This document shows, in pieces, positions 1 to 12,149 of a stretch of DNA of 64,000 bases. The stretch is taken from the NCBI GenBank assembly GCA_015499995.1, contig JADNRV010000032.1, forward strand, positions 1 through 64,000, in the 5' to 3' direction. The translations under genes were made by a program, and so were the position numbers. Source of the DNA: Flammula alnicola. Taxonomy: Eukaryota > Basidiomycota > Agaricomycetes > Agaricales > Strophariaceae. Numbering within the stretch: position 1 is the first letter of the stretch; each line of letters begins with the position of its first letter. Under the pieces are notes generated by a model. That model saw nothing but the letters and a program-made list of their open reading frames with translations. It did not search any database and was not told the DNA's origin.

Positions 1-1
1 A

Positions 2-1431
2 GAGCTGCAGAAGCACCGGACGGAGTACGGGCTGGTGTGGATTATGTATATGCGATTTGGCATGAGGGCTGAGGGTGTCAAGCCCTCTCGCGCCATATTC
101 GCAAAGGCCAGAAGAGACGCTGGACACCTTGGGAGGTGTACGAAGCTGCCGGTATGCCTCATCGAGTTTCTTTATTTATTGCTTTTTGGTTTTCGTTTCT
201 TATCCTATTATACTTTGACAGCTTGATGGAGTACCACTGCACCGAAGAGATATCAGTCGCCAGTCGGATCTTTGAGAGGGCCTGGATACCTTTGGGACGA
301 GATCGAATACGTTCTGCGTTATCTCGGTTCCTCATCTCTATCAACGACAAGAATAGTATGTGTTGATTTTATTACTGAGCAAGTTCGATCTCATCGGATA
401 TATCAGATGCTCGTGCTCTTTTCGAGCGTGTCATCCCAACTTCCACCCGAGCGTGCTCGTCCGCTTTGGAACGCTGGCACGCTATGAATACCAATACGGA
501 GACCTAGAAGCCTCCTGAAGCTCGAAAAACGGATGGCGGAGGTTTACTCATCAGGTCCGTGTACCTCTCCTATTTGACTCGACGAATCTTTAGTTCTGAT
601 GAAATCATCTCCTGTAGATCCTCCAATCAAGCGTCTCGCGCAACGCCACATCTACCTCGGAACCGACGCCATCGCCGACCGCGATCTCGGCTTTGCCATC
701 GCACGGCGCGCAACGACGTCGAGCCACCCGCTGATGCGCACGGAGACGTCGCAATCGCTCATGACCAGCTCGCAGACGAGCAACGCGCCGCCGACGCAGC
801 AGGCCAAACGCCCGGCATCGCCTGACTATCGAAAGCGGGAAGAGGGGCGCGGGGTGAGTATTCTACGGGACATAAGAGGCCCAGACCGGTGTCGCCTCCG
901 AGAGGGCCGGAGAGGGAGAGAGAGACAAGATGGGAGGGGCCGTCGTCGAGGAGGAGGTTCTCGCCTGCGCCGCCTTCGTCTTGGGAACGGGATGATCGGG
1001 TGGTGGTGGTGGTCCTGGACGAGGACGCGAACCCCTGCCGCCGCCGAGGGTGCAAGAAAGAGAAGATGACAAGTCGAGACAGGTCCAACTGCCCAATATT
1101 CTGTCGTGGTTTATTGGGGAATTGCCAACACCATCTTCGTTTGACGGTATGTTTTTCTTTTCTGTGGTTTTTCTTCGGTCGAAATTTATCTTGCTCGCTT
1201 TTTTGTAGGACCTGTCTTCCGAACTGATGATCTTATGAATTTGTTCCGGAATGCTGTGATCCCCAGCACGTCTGGGAGGCCCAAGTCACCACCTCCGCCG
1301 CGAAGTGGTAAGCAGCCTTCCTTCTCTTTACTTTCCACTGGTGTCACTCTTATTCGTTAGGTGGCGGTCGGCCTCCTCCGGACTATGGGCCATATCAAGG
1401 ACCCACAGGTGGCCGTGGACGACGCTATTAA
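2..1431 (+). CDS. rna14: mRNA 3'-end processing protein Rna14 (CstF-77), C-terminal part, frame broken
   Basis: This is the C-terminal part of the HAT-repeat scaffold of cleavage factor IA/CstF, which acts in the nucleus in pre-mRNA cleavage and polyadenylation. It runs in from before the window. Recognisable Suf/HAT-repeat text includes MYMRFGMRAEGVKPSRA, MEYHCTEEISVASRIFE and ARALFERV. Near the end come LPNILSWFIGELPTPSSF and FRTDDLMNLFRNAVIPS, the Rna14 tail that contacts Rna15/Pcf11 in known homologues, then a Gly/Arg tail ending GRGRRY and stop 1429-1431. Introns lie near 152-221, 356-406, 555-617, 1147-1208 and 1308-1360. About a dozen one-base losses between 117 and 990 break the frame, nearly all inside runs of identical bases. 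Because the gene is essential in yeasts and I see almost no substitutions, I read these as assembly or sequencing error near a contig end. A decayed second copy is the alternative. Confidence 0.85.
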
Positions 1432-2090
1432 TCGGTTTTCGGTTTCGCCTTCGGTCTCGGTTCGATTGGGAAATTATGCCCATGGATTGCGAATACGAGC
1501 ACGAGTACGATGAGATGGTTCGCGCCGTTGTATATGGGTGTTTATACCGGCCCTGTTGACATCGTCTCTGGAGGTGAAGAGGCAAATGGTTCGACGGGTT
1601 ACCATTTTGCACTCCAAGACGCTTCAGCCAAGTTACTTTACATTTCGCTCGGACTTTTCACAGCAGCATATTGCTCCGAGCCTATGGCAAACTACATACT
1701 ACAGTTACCAGATCTTTACAGAGATAAATGTACCATACTATACCACAGAAAACGAGAGCATGGCCATTTCGACCGTATATGGGGGCAGTCCTTGTTGTGG
1801 TTTGCTTGTCAAAGGCAAGGTCCACAAAAGAGGCGGACCATCCGGGTCTCACCGACGGTCTCTTCCCTTATCGCCTTTGTCGTCGTCCGTGTACACCAGG
1901 TACATCGCCCAGGATCAGAGACCACGTCTATAGCGCCAGTAAGCCTCCAAAGCCCCTAGAATTCCTCGACCGCACTGCAATCTTCGACTGTCTGACATGA
2001 AGTTCTTTAGAATCGGGTTTGCATGCTGTTCGTTGTTTGATACAGCACTACTTGTGAACATGCGCGCTGAAACCTGACCATGAGTAGTAA
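1432..2090. other. intergenic stretch, no gene supported
   Basis: The stretch lies between the rna14 stop and the next start codon. Open frames of 130-150 codons occur here but have no coherent composition or splice-supported continuation. It probably holds the rna14 3' UTR and the promoter of the next gene. Confidence 0.5.
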
Positions 2091-3816
2091 ATGGACGCCT
2101 ACATGAATTCTCTCCCACAGCCGACGAATATGACCATGTCTGCGAACCGAAATACCCATCCACAACAGCAGCTTCTGTCGCCTGAGGAGGTGAGTTTGCA
2201 TTAACCCATGGTCCTATGTTTCTGCTAAGAATGACCCATCTCCGTGATAGGAAATGCAGCGGCAGTTGGAGGAATTCAAGCGGTCGGTGACAATCATCAT
2301 ATGGTACAAGGTGAGATGCCGATTGCGTACCCGAGAGTTTGTACCCGAGCTTGCATATCCCCGTGTTATTTTGAGATCGAGGCTGATATTTTCATTTTAT
2401 TTTTGAACTCTTATGTCACGACAGATATACTGACTACGTTCTGAAATCAGGCCAACGCAGAGCCAATAAGGCTCCAGCAGTTTCTTCCGACCTTCCCTTA
2501 TTTCCAGCTTTCGCGCTTCAGCAATCTTATTAAGGACCTCGGGTTGTCATCTTCATCGTACCTTGACACTTATATCCCTGCCTCAAACCAATGGGAGCAA
2601 CATACTACCACATCCGTACGGATCGTAGAGACTCAGCAAAGGTTGATCTACAAAGTCCGTCGCTCCCTCATGGAAGGTCTGAGTGAGGACGAATGTCCAA
2701 GTCTCCAAGATGAACTTCAAATGCAACCACGTATGAACGGAGCGCATCCTTCATCCACGAATAACGTCCAGTCGTCGTCGCTGGCCTCACCATCCACACA
2801 ACCCACCGCTGATGCCAAGACAAATAATGACGGCCAGTCCAAAAATATGCTGAAGCGCTCGGCACCCCAAGGAGACCAGGAATCAAGACACAGTCCCAAA
2901 GTCCACGTAACGAACGGGTACTACATGTCCCACAGCGGGTCAAACACCATGGTATCCAGCCCAGTAGCCGGACCTTCATCTTCCAACACATCTACTCCCA
3001 CATTAGCGAGTCCACAATCCAGTGCCCAAGCTCAACCGGATAACAATGTATACATGTATCAAAACTCCGTGTTTTACGGTGGAAATTCCGCAAACCAAGG
3101 CTCAGCGGACAACAACTCCCTACCCCACTATCTCCTAACTCCTCCAGCATCGGCGCCTCCGATCCCTTACCACCCGCACCCCCACTGAAGCGCTGGCCGA
3201 ACGACTACACCGTCTCGGAGCTCTCCGCCGGGTTCCACGCCATGGACCTGCTCATCTCGCAGTCGCCCACCGGCGCGAGCATGACGCAGCGCACCGCCTT
3301 CGAGCGCGTCTTCGGCAGCCGGTACGTCAAGAGCACCGTCTGTCGGCACCGTGCGGTCTGGCGCAAGGCGCCGCGCGTCCTGCGGGAGCAGTTCGAGCAC
3401 ATGGGCACGGACGATCGCGCGTGCTGGGGCGAGTTTGTGCGGCGCGTCGAGAACCGGCCCCCTGGAAAGAATGCGAACATTGAGTTGATGCCGCCGCAGC
3501 AGAATCCCACTATTGGCGGATATCATGAGCAACAGAATTCGACGGAGAACGAAGACGTGCACGGACAGGAGGGCGTCATGGGGTCGATGCAGAATCAAGG
3601 TTCGTTCGGGCTGTCCTATGTCATTATTAAGATTTACATAGCCTCGTGAATGTCCTTTGTTCCCTTAGTTTCTTCTGCGCCGAACGGCAGTGCCATGCAA
3701 AATAGTAAGCCTTTCCTTGGTGTCTCTCGGTCGGACGCTTACTCAGCCATATTCCAGGTATGAATGTATATGATCCATCTCGCAATCACCTCACGAATGG
3801 CGCGCACAACGGCTGA
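2091..3816 (+). CDS. unnamed conserved fungal protein, Ser/Pro/Asn-rich middle
   Basis: I do not recognise a named family. Starting at ATG 2091 the model is exon 2091-2189, exon 2251-2310, a long exon 2451 to about 3599, exon 3669-3704 and exon 3758-3816, all with GT-AG introns. The N-terminus is Gln-rich, followed by a helical stretch (EMQRQLEEFKRSV). Residues about 60-260 are low-complexity Ser/Pro/Asn. A basic, aromatic C-terminal block (LKRWPNDYTVSELSAGF, FGSRYVKSTVCRHRAVWRK) looks globular and conserved and could bind nucleic acid, but that is a guess. The frame shifts by one base between about 3160 and 3188: the first frame stops at 3186-3188 while the C-terminal block continues in the next frame, which fits another homopolymer loss. 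The 3' end of this gene is duplicated at 28.4-28.7 kb. Confidence 0.65.
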
Positions 3817-4084
3817 CAAGGAAGGGTTCCGTTCCACGAACAGTGTAACTTTCTGTTATGTTCTCATAGGCACTTACTTATTTATGTACCATCGCATCGC
3901 ACACTGCAGCACGGACATGTATGGCTCCAGTTCAATATGATCTCGTCGTCTCTTAATATTAATCCGTGGTGGCTTCGAAGAGCAAAGGGGGTTGATGCTT
4001 CTCACATATCCAGTTATGTTCCATATGCACCAGTGTCTTCTCAAGATGACAAACGCTACTGAAGGTGTGCTAATGCGCAGCACG
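3787..4084 (+). repeat. segment duplicated at 28.44-28.74 kb (copy 1)
   Basis: It starts in the last exon of the preceding gene (tcacgaatggcgcgcacaac) and runs about 300 bp into its 3' flank, ending at gcgcagcacg. The copy at 28444-28740 is in the same orientation with scattered differences and small indels. Copy 1 is the likely source because it continues in frame with the rest of the gene. Confidence 0.85.
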
Positions 4085-4718
4085 TTGACATACATACTAG
4101 GAATTTACACCGTTGCATGGGATGTAACGTTATGCTAGCCCTACGGCAGACTCGGCGTGCTATGAACCACCCAAATATCCGTCGAGAAACCGAGACAGTC
4201 GGATCTGTGGCTTTACTGCGACATATCCTTCCACAAGTACACCTGTACTTGAGATGTGTCCATCACATGAACTTGGTGCTTGCTTCCAAATGCATAACAA
4301 AGCACTGAGCCTTGAACGTTTGAAGAAAGGCAACCCTCCCTGCCTACTGAAATCCTTGCACCTTGCTATAATTATCCCTTGAGATCTAAATTTAGTTCTC
4401 TAAATTGAAAAGCCTACGGAGGTCAGCGTATTCATGGTCCTCCTCCACAAACCGCTCCTCGAGCCTTGAAAACGCCCAAATTTCTGCCAATTGGAGATCA
4501 TGACGAGTCCTCGGCTCGTTCTCAAGAGCATTCAAAATTTCAGATTGACTCTCACGTTGTCAGAATCGACCGGCCGCGAAATGCTATGTACGGTTTGTTC
4601 CATTGATTCCAGATTGTACTTGATTGGCAAGGCTCTTCCAATACCCTGAGTAACCGATCCATTCTGACCTCTTTTATACCGACGTAAGACCTTTTCTAAA
4701 TTTAACTCTCGCGCAAGA
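4085..4718. other. intergenic stretch, no gene supported
   Basis: No coherent coding frame or repeat was recognised between the duplicated segment and the start of the membrane-protein gene. Confidence 0.5.
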
Positions 4719-5800
4719 ATGACCTCGTCTGAACTCCCTATCTTCAACGTGAAAGCTCCCTCTAGAGCAATGGCCCGAGGGGAAATTGCTCGCTCATCGA
4801 GCTCCGAGGTCGATAGATTGCCCTCGCAAACAGAACAAAATTCTACATCTCGTCCTGAACCTTCGCATAGGTGATTTCTCCCCCTCGAGTGAATCTTGAT
4901 GGTGTACTAATTATAGATATGAAGTAACATCGACGAGCAGCTATTTCCAATCATATACTACATTGGGTATAACGTGTGGATGGCACTCACTCTTGGCCTT
5001 GCTCGCTTTTATTACACAACGTGGCGATTAGTTCAATCTCAATCAACGACCGAAAATACTTCACCAGATAGCCCAGCCTCGTCCCTCGGGATCAACGTTG
5101 CTAATGTATTTCTCGTTCACGCCAAGTGGCATCGCCTGGTGCGGAAGCTGATGAAAGTCTGGAAATTGGTGCGCCTTGGGTGTGCGCTTCTACTACCGTA
5201 CGCATGCGTAAATTATTTATACTGGCAACTGCCGATATTTATAACTCCAACACAGACTCTCGATTGCATTCCTTCAGCTTGATTCTGTCTTCAACAATGT
5301 GCTTGGGCGAACAACTGCTATTTCCGCGTTTATCTTCTCGAGCACCGGCCTTGCTTTAAGCTGCCTATTTATTGCATCGAAGACCACATTCAACGATAGA
5401 AATTTTCGAAACAAGTGGGTTGAGGTATATACTTTCCCCAATAAATATATGTTCGATGTTACAATGGTTCTTCAGGTGTCTCGTAGCGGACTTGAGACGA
5501 TGGAAGCAGTCGAATTCTGGGCTCTTCTAGCGCTACCACTTTCCTCGCTGGTTTGGTGAGTCGCGGTCATATGATCCCTAGAAGGGATTGCTAATCTGAT
5601 GTTTAAGGTCAGTGTTGTTCTGCGTATCCACCATCCTCATTGTGGTCTGGACGGAACAAAATGGTCGAGGTATCCTGACAAATGGAGATTATAACGTTGG
5701 GCAGGCCGCTTTTGTATCGAGCGCGACATTTCTAACGACATTGACTCTGACAATCATCGCTCAAATATACCGAGCCATGAAAATGTTCAGACGGCCTTAA
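4719..5800 (+). CDS. multi-pass membrane protein, paralogue 1 (most divergent)
   Basis: This belongs to a four-member family in the window with the same five-exon design; I know no named family. Exons are about 4719-4870, 4917-5197, 5256-5424 (169 nt, the same length as in all paralogues), 5476-5555 and 5608-5800. The product would have about four hydrophobic segments: VWMALTLGLARFYYTTW, a second around ISAFIFSSTGLALSCLF, a third around FWALLALPLSSLVW running on into exon 5 (SVLFCVSTILIVVW), and a last one near the C-terminus (TFLTTLTLTIIAQIY). The central soluble loop is acidic to neutral. One base appears to be missing near 4947 (a CC where CCC would keep the frame). Sequence has diverged strongly from the other copies while exon structure is kept, so this is the oldest branch. 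Confidence 0.65.
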
Positions 5801-7276
5801 TTTAAGAGGTACATTTTGAGTCTTTCGATTTTTTTCAATTAGCAGTTGCTTTATTATTTTCTTTCCGCATCTTTCAATAATCATATCCAGATTTGATGTG
5901 AAAATAGACAGGTATTCTAAAAATGTTCAGGTTTATACTACAGGGTAGTACTACGCATCACAAGCGCTCGTGAACTGTAGAAATTCAAGTTTCCTCAGTG
6001 GTCACGGATTATAGGCCCCCAAAAATGGTGCCTCAAGGAGACGAACTGAGTTACTTCACGTAGCAAGCACCTATCAGCTTCTGAGGGGGGGGGGATAAAA
6101 TATGCAGAAGATTGACTACGTTCACTGCATTATGTACTATCGCGCTCTGCAAGAACACCTGCACCTTCTGATCCTTTAAAGCTGACCAACGGGCTTCGAA
6201 AGTGGACAAGGCTTGAGTTTTTGGTCTAGGTTTTCGGTTTAAAATGGTCATAAGAGAAAATAAGAAAGAGAGAACATGAAATCCAACGCACAACGAAATT
6301 CTAATTAATTCGGTCCACTGTAGTGAGTCATCAATTGTTTATCCAGGAAGGCAGTCAAAGCATATAAATAGTCTTGTTGATCGTGCGCGTCATGAGTGTA
6401 AGCTAGATGTTGGTTGAGAAAGACCTGAAAGACCATGGAGGCTGCCAGTGGCAGCTGACCACATCATTACTCAAACTTTAGGAGGAACTCGCCTCTTGGC
6501 GTAGTGCCATGGGGCAGGGACTAGTGCATTGAATATTGACCTCCCTTCGAAAGGCATTGCCAGCGTAGTTCCACTATTCGACTGGTCGGCCCAATGGTCG
6601 ATGCTTGTCATTCATCATTCTCCTTATCCAGAACAGTAAACTAGACTTTGCCGAAAACCTTAGTCAAGATGGGAAGCCATTCTTCACAGTGCAGCTTCAC
6701 CATTCCTTCAATAATTTCATACCCCCTCGAAATAGGAAATGAGAATTCACAAGTCGATGCTGACTATAGTTTTCGCTGGGTTAGGATAGCATTTTCGCAG
6801 GGAAACTGTAACCCGCAGGTTGGGCCTCTTACAGCTAAACTCATAGTGAATCTGATAGACCCGTTTTCAGAAGAGAGCATTCAAGGTTTTTGTTGATTGA
6901 AGTTGGATGAGAAATATGTCAAGGAGCAAAGGTGCCTCTGGCTAGATTTCAAGCAAATAAGATTGGCAAGATTGGCAAACGAAATTTCCAGCTGAATAGA
7001 TGTGGCCATTACGTTTGACAACCTGTGAGATTCTATTCCTGGCACCAAAGTTGGAAAATCCTTAGGACGGAGAGGTTTGGAGATACTATGACAATATTGG
7101 CCGTGGGTTAAAGAGCATTTCGCAATGCGCGTCGATTGGTGGCAACATTAAACAGGGGTGCGAGATCCAGATCGGAGAAAAGTGTTCCTATATTGACGGG
7201 AAGGACCAAACAACTACAAACAAAGACTCATTCTCTCGAGGGCATCCGTAAGTTGGAAAGAACGCCGTCCAGAACG
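5801..7276. other. intergenic stretch with orphan exon and a 10-G run
   Basis: Apart from the orphan first exon at 6669, I see no gene. A run of ten G lies at 6085-6094. The 12-mer CCGTCCAGAACG at 7265-7276 directly precedes the MULE-like element. Confidence 0.5.
6669..6790 (+). pseudogene. orphan first exon of the membrane-protein family
   Basis: The frame starting at ATG 6669 reads MGSHSSQCSFTIPSI and then ENSQVDA, matching the first exon of the paralogues (MGSHSEQYNPG..., then a NSQ motif). The A/C-rich leader before the ATG also resembles theirs. Exons 2-5 do not follow. This is a relic of another family copy. Confidence 0.6.
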
Positions 7277-7287
7277 GGGATATACCT

Positions 7288-7316
7288 CTTGCGACACTGT
7301 CACACTCACGCGAAGC
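7288..7316 (+). repeat. MULE-like element, left TIR core
   Basis: This 29-bp sequence beginning CTTGCGACACTGTCACACTC is matched perfectly, in inverted orientation, by 12111-12139. Confidence 0.9.
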
Positions 7317-7651
7317 GTTCACACTCACAGCCAGCCCAACATAGTCACTCTCGCTACGAACACACACACTCTCTACTATACACATTTGATCCGCCCCTAC
7401 CATACTCAAATTACAGTGATCCACTCTACCATTGACCAATTCTTTTACATATTAGGGAATTTCATAGATAAAATACATCTCCTGTTCATGTATTGCCAAG
7501 AGACGGAAAAAATCAAGAGAATGTTTCTTTTTTGAGAGAATAAAAAGGAATAAAGGGATATATTTGTGCAGATTCACCAGCTGGGTAGATTTCCTGATTT
7601 TTTGTCCTTTATTCCTTTCTCTCCCGACCCACATCCCCCCACATCGTCGAA

Positions 7652-10600
7652 ATGGCGCGCGACAGCGATGACGAAGCTTTTCTCCGTGAAATTCCATACG
7701 GAGTTCTCATGGATTTTCGGCAATCGGTGAGGAGCTTCTATTTCTGCTTTCCCTGAGAAGTTGATGCGAAAACAATACAGATGTATACAGAGACATACCT
7801 CGAGGCGCCGGAAAATGCAGAGAAGTTTATGAACAACGATTGGATCGATGTCAAGGACCTTCAACGTTTTCTCGATACTCGAAAGTTGCCTTCCAAGGCT
7901 GTTGTGGCGCCCTCAGCACGTGTTGAACGCGACCCTGACGCGTTTTCCACATCTGACACGGTCATTAAACGCGAACGCGTCGCGTCGCCCGAACTTGTGA
8001 TCAAGAAAGAACCTTCGTTTGTCACGGATCTCACGTCTGTCAAAGGTTCTGTCAAATTACGTCTTCACATTGAGAATGGAATCGAAGTCACGGAAATTCT
8101 CTCCAGTGATGATGAAGGAGACATGGATGTAGACTTGCCTCAGCCTGAATTTGATACAGGCATGAGTAGTGATACAATGATTGGGGATGATTTGGCTATC
8201 TCCGACAAGGAATCTGACTTTGGCGAAACAAACCACGGTGGTTTCTCATCAGACATCGACATTTTGTCCGAGGATGGCATGTCCGAGGAAGAACTTCAGG
8301 AAGCCGATACAGTTTGGCTCGATTCGGACGTTACGTCAAAGGTCTCGCACGGGTCCCACCAGCTCAACCGTCAACTGCGCGTTGACAGCGTTGAATACCT
8401 CTCTGCTCTACCCTCATACTGGCCCATCCCTCGTGAAAAGCGCGCCTACGTTATCGATTTGAGCGACGAGAAATACGACATTCGAGATGAAGATGGCAAA
8501 CAAATTTCAGTTGATGCATTGATCAAAGACAAGGCGAGATTTTATTTCTCTTCCATATGTATTATGAACAAGAAATTTATTTCTCGGGTATAGGATCAGG
8601 ATTCCTGGCGCGGTGGTACTGGAGAAGGAGACTCTATATCCACTCTCGCCATTTTCACTGGAGAACCCATTCCTTGCCGGAGAAGTCGCTTGAAATGCTC
8701 AGGAATTCACGCCTGCGAAAAAGCCGACCGTGAACTTTATCAAGTTAAACGCTATGAACTCGACCCCGAATCACTTCAAGATGTTATCAGGGCACAGATC
8801 AACTCACGGCTTACCGAAGCTGATAGTCCAGCAAAGCTTGCGCTCATGTAAGTTTCTCTGCTTAAAGATAGGATTTGCGGTAATTTCGTCCTTCAGTTTT
8901 TTCGCAGTCTGCCACTCCAATCCATGCCCCGCGATAAATAGCAATGGTCGGCGGTGTGATGGTGCTCCTGCCATTAGAACTGTAAGTTGCCAAACTAATT
9001 TCATCGCACGAGAGCTCAACATGTCACAGAAAAACAGTTTGCGAGGAAAACGACACTTCATTGGATGTTCTGGCTGGTCACGTACTTTTTCTTCTGGCCA
9101 TTCTTCAGCTAGCATTCCTGACAATGTCAAGGAGGAAGATATCATCGCTCTTTTCGAGGGCCGCGAGCTTGAATCGCTTCAGCCAGCAACTGCTTGTAGT
9201 CGAATTATTCCTGCTCATGTCGGAGGACAAGTTAAGAAGTGCAGTAAGTTGCCCAATTTATTTCAGATTTGTAACCTTTCACTTAATTTTCATGCCTTTC
9301 TAGAATTCCCTCATAATGCCGATGGTCGCCAGTTGAAAATGGTCCATCATGAATGTTTGGCTTCACGAACAATTTATATACCTGTCGATCCAAGCATTCG
9401 CATGGCGTGTATTGTTCCAAACCACGAAAAACCACATACTCACCCTATCCTGCCTGCCACAAAGCCGTCGCGAGAACTAAAGGAGCTATACAAGTCATGC
9501 ATTCAGACGGCGGGCTTAGTGGGCAGCTCTGTCCGCACCATTGATAATGGTGAGTATTTCATTATTTTTCTATTCATATTCTAACTACCAGTCTGTTCCA
9601 GCACGCAGCACTTTGCATATTCTTGGCAAAGCACCTGCCTTGGTCGCCCCCGCTCTTCAGAGCACTCGCGTAAAACAACAAATGCTGCGAAGCGAGAAAA
9701 AGAAAAAGTATCCCCATGGAACGGGTACTGAAGGTTCAGTCTGTTCGGTGTAGTTTTGCAAATGTTACAACTAATTTTGCTACATCTAGGTGTCACACAT
9801 TTAATGAACGAAGATCTCAAGAAGCTTCCACTGGAGAAGCGATATATTCATGGCTTCAAGTCGACGGCAACTGGCGCCGCGATTATATTCACTGCTAACC
9901 CATTCTTATTGGGGCGCATTCATAAAGCTTGCACTATACAAGTTGACACGACCTTCAAGCGAGCTATAGGTGATTTGAAAGAATGGGAGGTAGTTATGTG
10001 GGATCCAGAGGTTCAGCGCGGTACGTCAGACCTTACTCTTGTCGCGTTAATTATTCAGGCTTACAAATTCATGATTATTTCAGCTGTCACTATCGCCCGA
10101 GTCTATTCTAACCGATCCGACACTCTCCAGTACAAAATGGTATTCGACGAACTCCAAGTAGTCACGCTACAGGTAACTGGAAAGCGTTTATTACTCAAGA
10201 GCCTGTCTCGTGAAGGGACTATCATAACCATTGGTGTCGATCTCGAGCTTTCCCAAGCACTTGGTGCTGGTCTCTCCTTTCTTCCTACCAACGAGCCAGA
10301 CTTTAGTGGTATCCCAAGTAATGTCACAGCCGAGGAGTTAATTGAGTATTTTATCCGTGCGTGTATTACCCATGTCAAGCGGTAAGAAGTACTTTTGAAT
10401 TGTCCGAGATCTTGTTTTAACTGATCTTTTTACTAGGGGTGTTAAATCTCTGGAATCTGAAGTTACTGCTGAAGAGTATCGTCGATTGCTGGACTTCCCA
10501 TACCTCAAGATGCAGGCAGAGGTAGATGAGTTTGCGGCATGGATTGTATCGTTAAAAAATCTGAAAGTTACAGGTAAGTGTCAAGCTGCGGCTATTATTC

Positions 10601-11884
10601 CGATTGTTTGATTGACAGGTCTTTTCGACAAGCGTGGTGGCAACATAAAATCCAAAACAAATGGATTCTTCCATCTATTATTAAGGCACTGTCGAAGATC
10701 AAGCCTGAAGACTGGGATTTAACAGCTGCCTCGACAAACATCGGCGAAGGTCAACACCACTGGACAAACATCAATACAGGGATCAAACTTACCCTTCTTG
10801 AAGCTGTCGTGACGTGAGTATGAATGCTTTTTTCTCAATTAATAAATCTAATAGATGTCATATATTTCCGTAGTGCATGAGAGTGTGATGAGCGTGTAGC
10901 TGCCGAGATCGCCGCATCCCTGGCCACTGGTGTTCTCAAGAACGACAGAAACGACACATACACACGAATGTCGAGAAATACCACACGCGCCTCCACTGCC
11001 TCACGCAAAGTACGAGAGAACCGCGAGCGTAATGACGCCCTTGAGACAGTTACCCAAAAGATCGAAGATTTGGAGAAGATTCGAAGGCAAAACACGGCAG
11101 AAATCAAGGCGCTTAAGGAGGCAAAAGGAGACATGAAGTCAAACAAATCAAAGTCGACCAAGTCTCAGTCAAATTCAAGTGGCAAGGTTCGTGTATCTAG
11201 TGTTGCCGCGAAGAAGTCGCGAGTGAAGGATGCGTCGAAAGCGGCTGCCATGAAAACTACAGGTATGTACGGTAGTACCCTCTTTGTTCAATATATTCAA
11301 GTTGTTGTCTTACGATCACCTTTATCGCAGCCGCCGCAAAACGTCGAAACAAAGCAAATCTGCCAGATAATGAGATGGATACATCTGCTGAGGGCTGTGG
11401 GTCTGACGCCTTTCACGTCGACAATGGTAGTTCTGCAGATGGCCTATCATGTATCGCCGTCGATTTGGATGAATCAAGGTCATCGTCTCTTGGTATGTCT
11501 CAGGCCCTTAATCGTGCAGGTATCAAGCTTACCTTTATACTTTTTGTAGTTACCATGGCTGGCGTGATGCCGGCAGGAACATCTGACTCCAGCCTCCCCT
11601 TCATGGACATAACCGCCGCCACAAATATCTGTCACCAAACTTCAATCTTGTTCCCATCTTACGATTCTTACCCCTCAACCTCAAGACTGACTCTGGAAGA
11701 TATGCCGGTTGTTGCATCATCAGTACAACCCCCCATGGCCCCTTCTTTTGCCCAACCCAATGATGCAAACCTTGATATGCCGTTATTACCTCAAAACGGG
11801 TTTTGGGACAGACTTCAGATGGATTCTTATAACGACAATGACTTCGATAGTTTTTTAGCTATGCTTAGTGAGGACTGTAATTAG
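7652..11884 (+). CDS. MULE-like DDE transposase with one in-frame stop
   Basis: This multi-exon gene of roughly ten exons starts at ATG 7652 (MARDSDDEAFLREIPYG). Order: acidic N-terminus; Cys-rich parts (CRRSRLKCSGIHAC; CPAINSNGRRCDGAP); a Cys/His segment (MACIVPNHEKPHTHP) reminiscent of WRKY-GCM1 fingers known in MULEs; then a DDE-like core with CTIQVDTTFKRA (first Asp), TIGVDLELSQALG (second Asp) and the C-x2-H motif CITHVKR typical of MULE transposases. The C-terminus has a basic coiled coil (IEDLEKIRRQNTAEIKALK) and an acidic tail ending at 11884. One intron (8534-8593) uses a GC donor. A TGA at 10878-10880 lies just after a splice site, where CGA would give ARECDER; a C-to-T change there would explain it. 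The copy is therefore probably dead though otherwise well kept. Confidence 0.7.
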
Positions 11885-12110
11885 TCTATCTAACGTACAA
11901 TACAATATGAGTAGCAAAACTCAAGTCGGGCTTCAGATCACCGGACCGCTAAGCAACAGTACTAACATGAATTTCTGACAAGTCCGCATGACTGTGGACC
12001 ATGAAGATGAGTGTGGATGGTCGAGTGTGAGTGTGGTGAGGTGAGAGTGAGTGTGGTTGGCCGAAATCAGAGTTGGGAATGTGTGTGGAAGGTTCAGAGT
12101 GAGTGTGGAT

Positions 12111-12139
12111 GCTTCGCGTGAGTGTGACAGTGTCGCAAG
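12111..12139 (-). repeat. MULE-like element, right TIR core
   Basis: This is the perfect inverted partner of 7288-7316. It is preceded by a GTGAGTGTGG-type subterminal repeat array from about 12005 to 12110. Confidence 0.9.
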
Positions 12140-12149
12140 TGTGGCCTCC

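Larger units (their letters stand above)
7277..12149 (+). mobile_element. MULE-like DNA transposon, about 4.9 kb
   Basis: The element is bounded by terminal inverted repeats that share a perfect 29-bp core (7288-7316 against the reverse complement of 12111-12139). Both ends continue inward as arrays of CACTCAC/GTGAGTG-type subterminal repeats. One transposase gene fills the interior. Outside, the 12-mer CCGTCCAGAACG is present on both sides (7265-7276 and 12150-12161); this could be a target duplication, but a third copy at 12632-12643 warns that it may be a local repeat. Superfamily rests on the transposase; KDZ or another DDE class is less likely. Confidence 0.7.

Noticed and set aside
7652..11884. 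KDZ (Kyakuja-Dileera-Zisupton) transposase
   Set aside because: The Cys-rich parts suggested KDZ at first, but the DTTF first-Asp context and C-x2-H motif after the second Asp fit MULE better and KDZ landmark motifs are missing.
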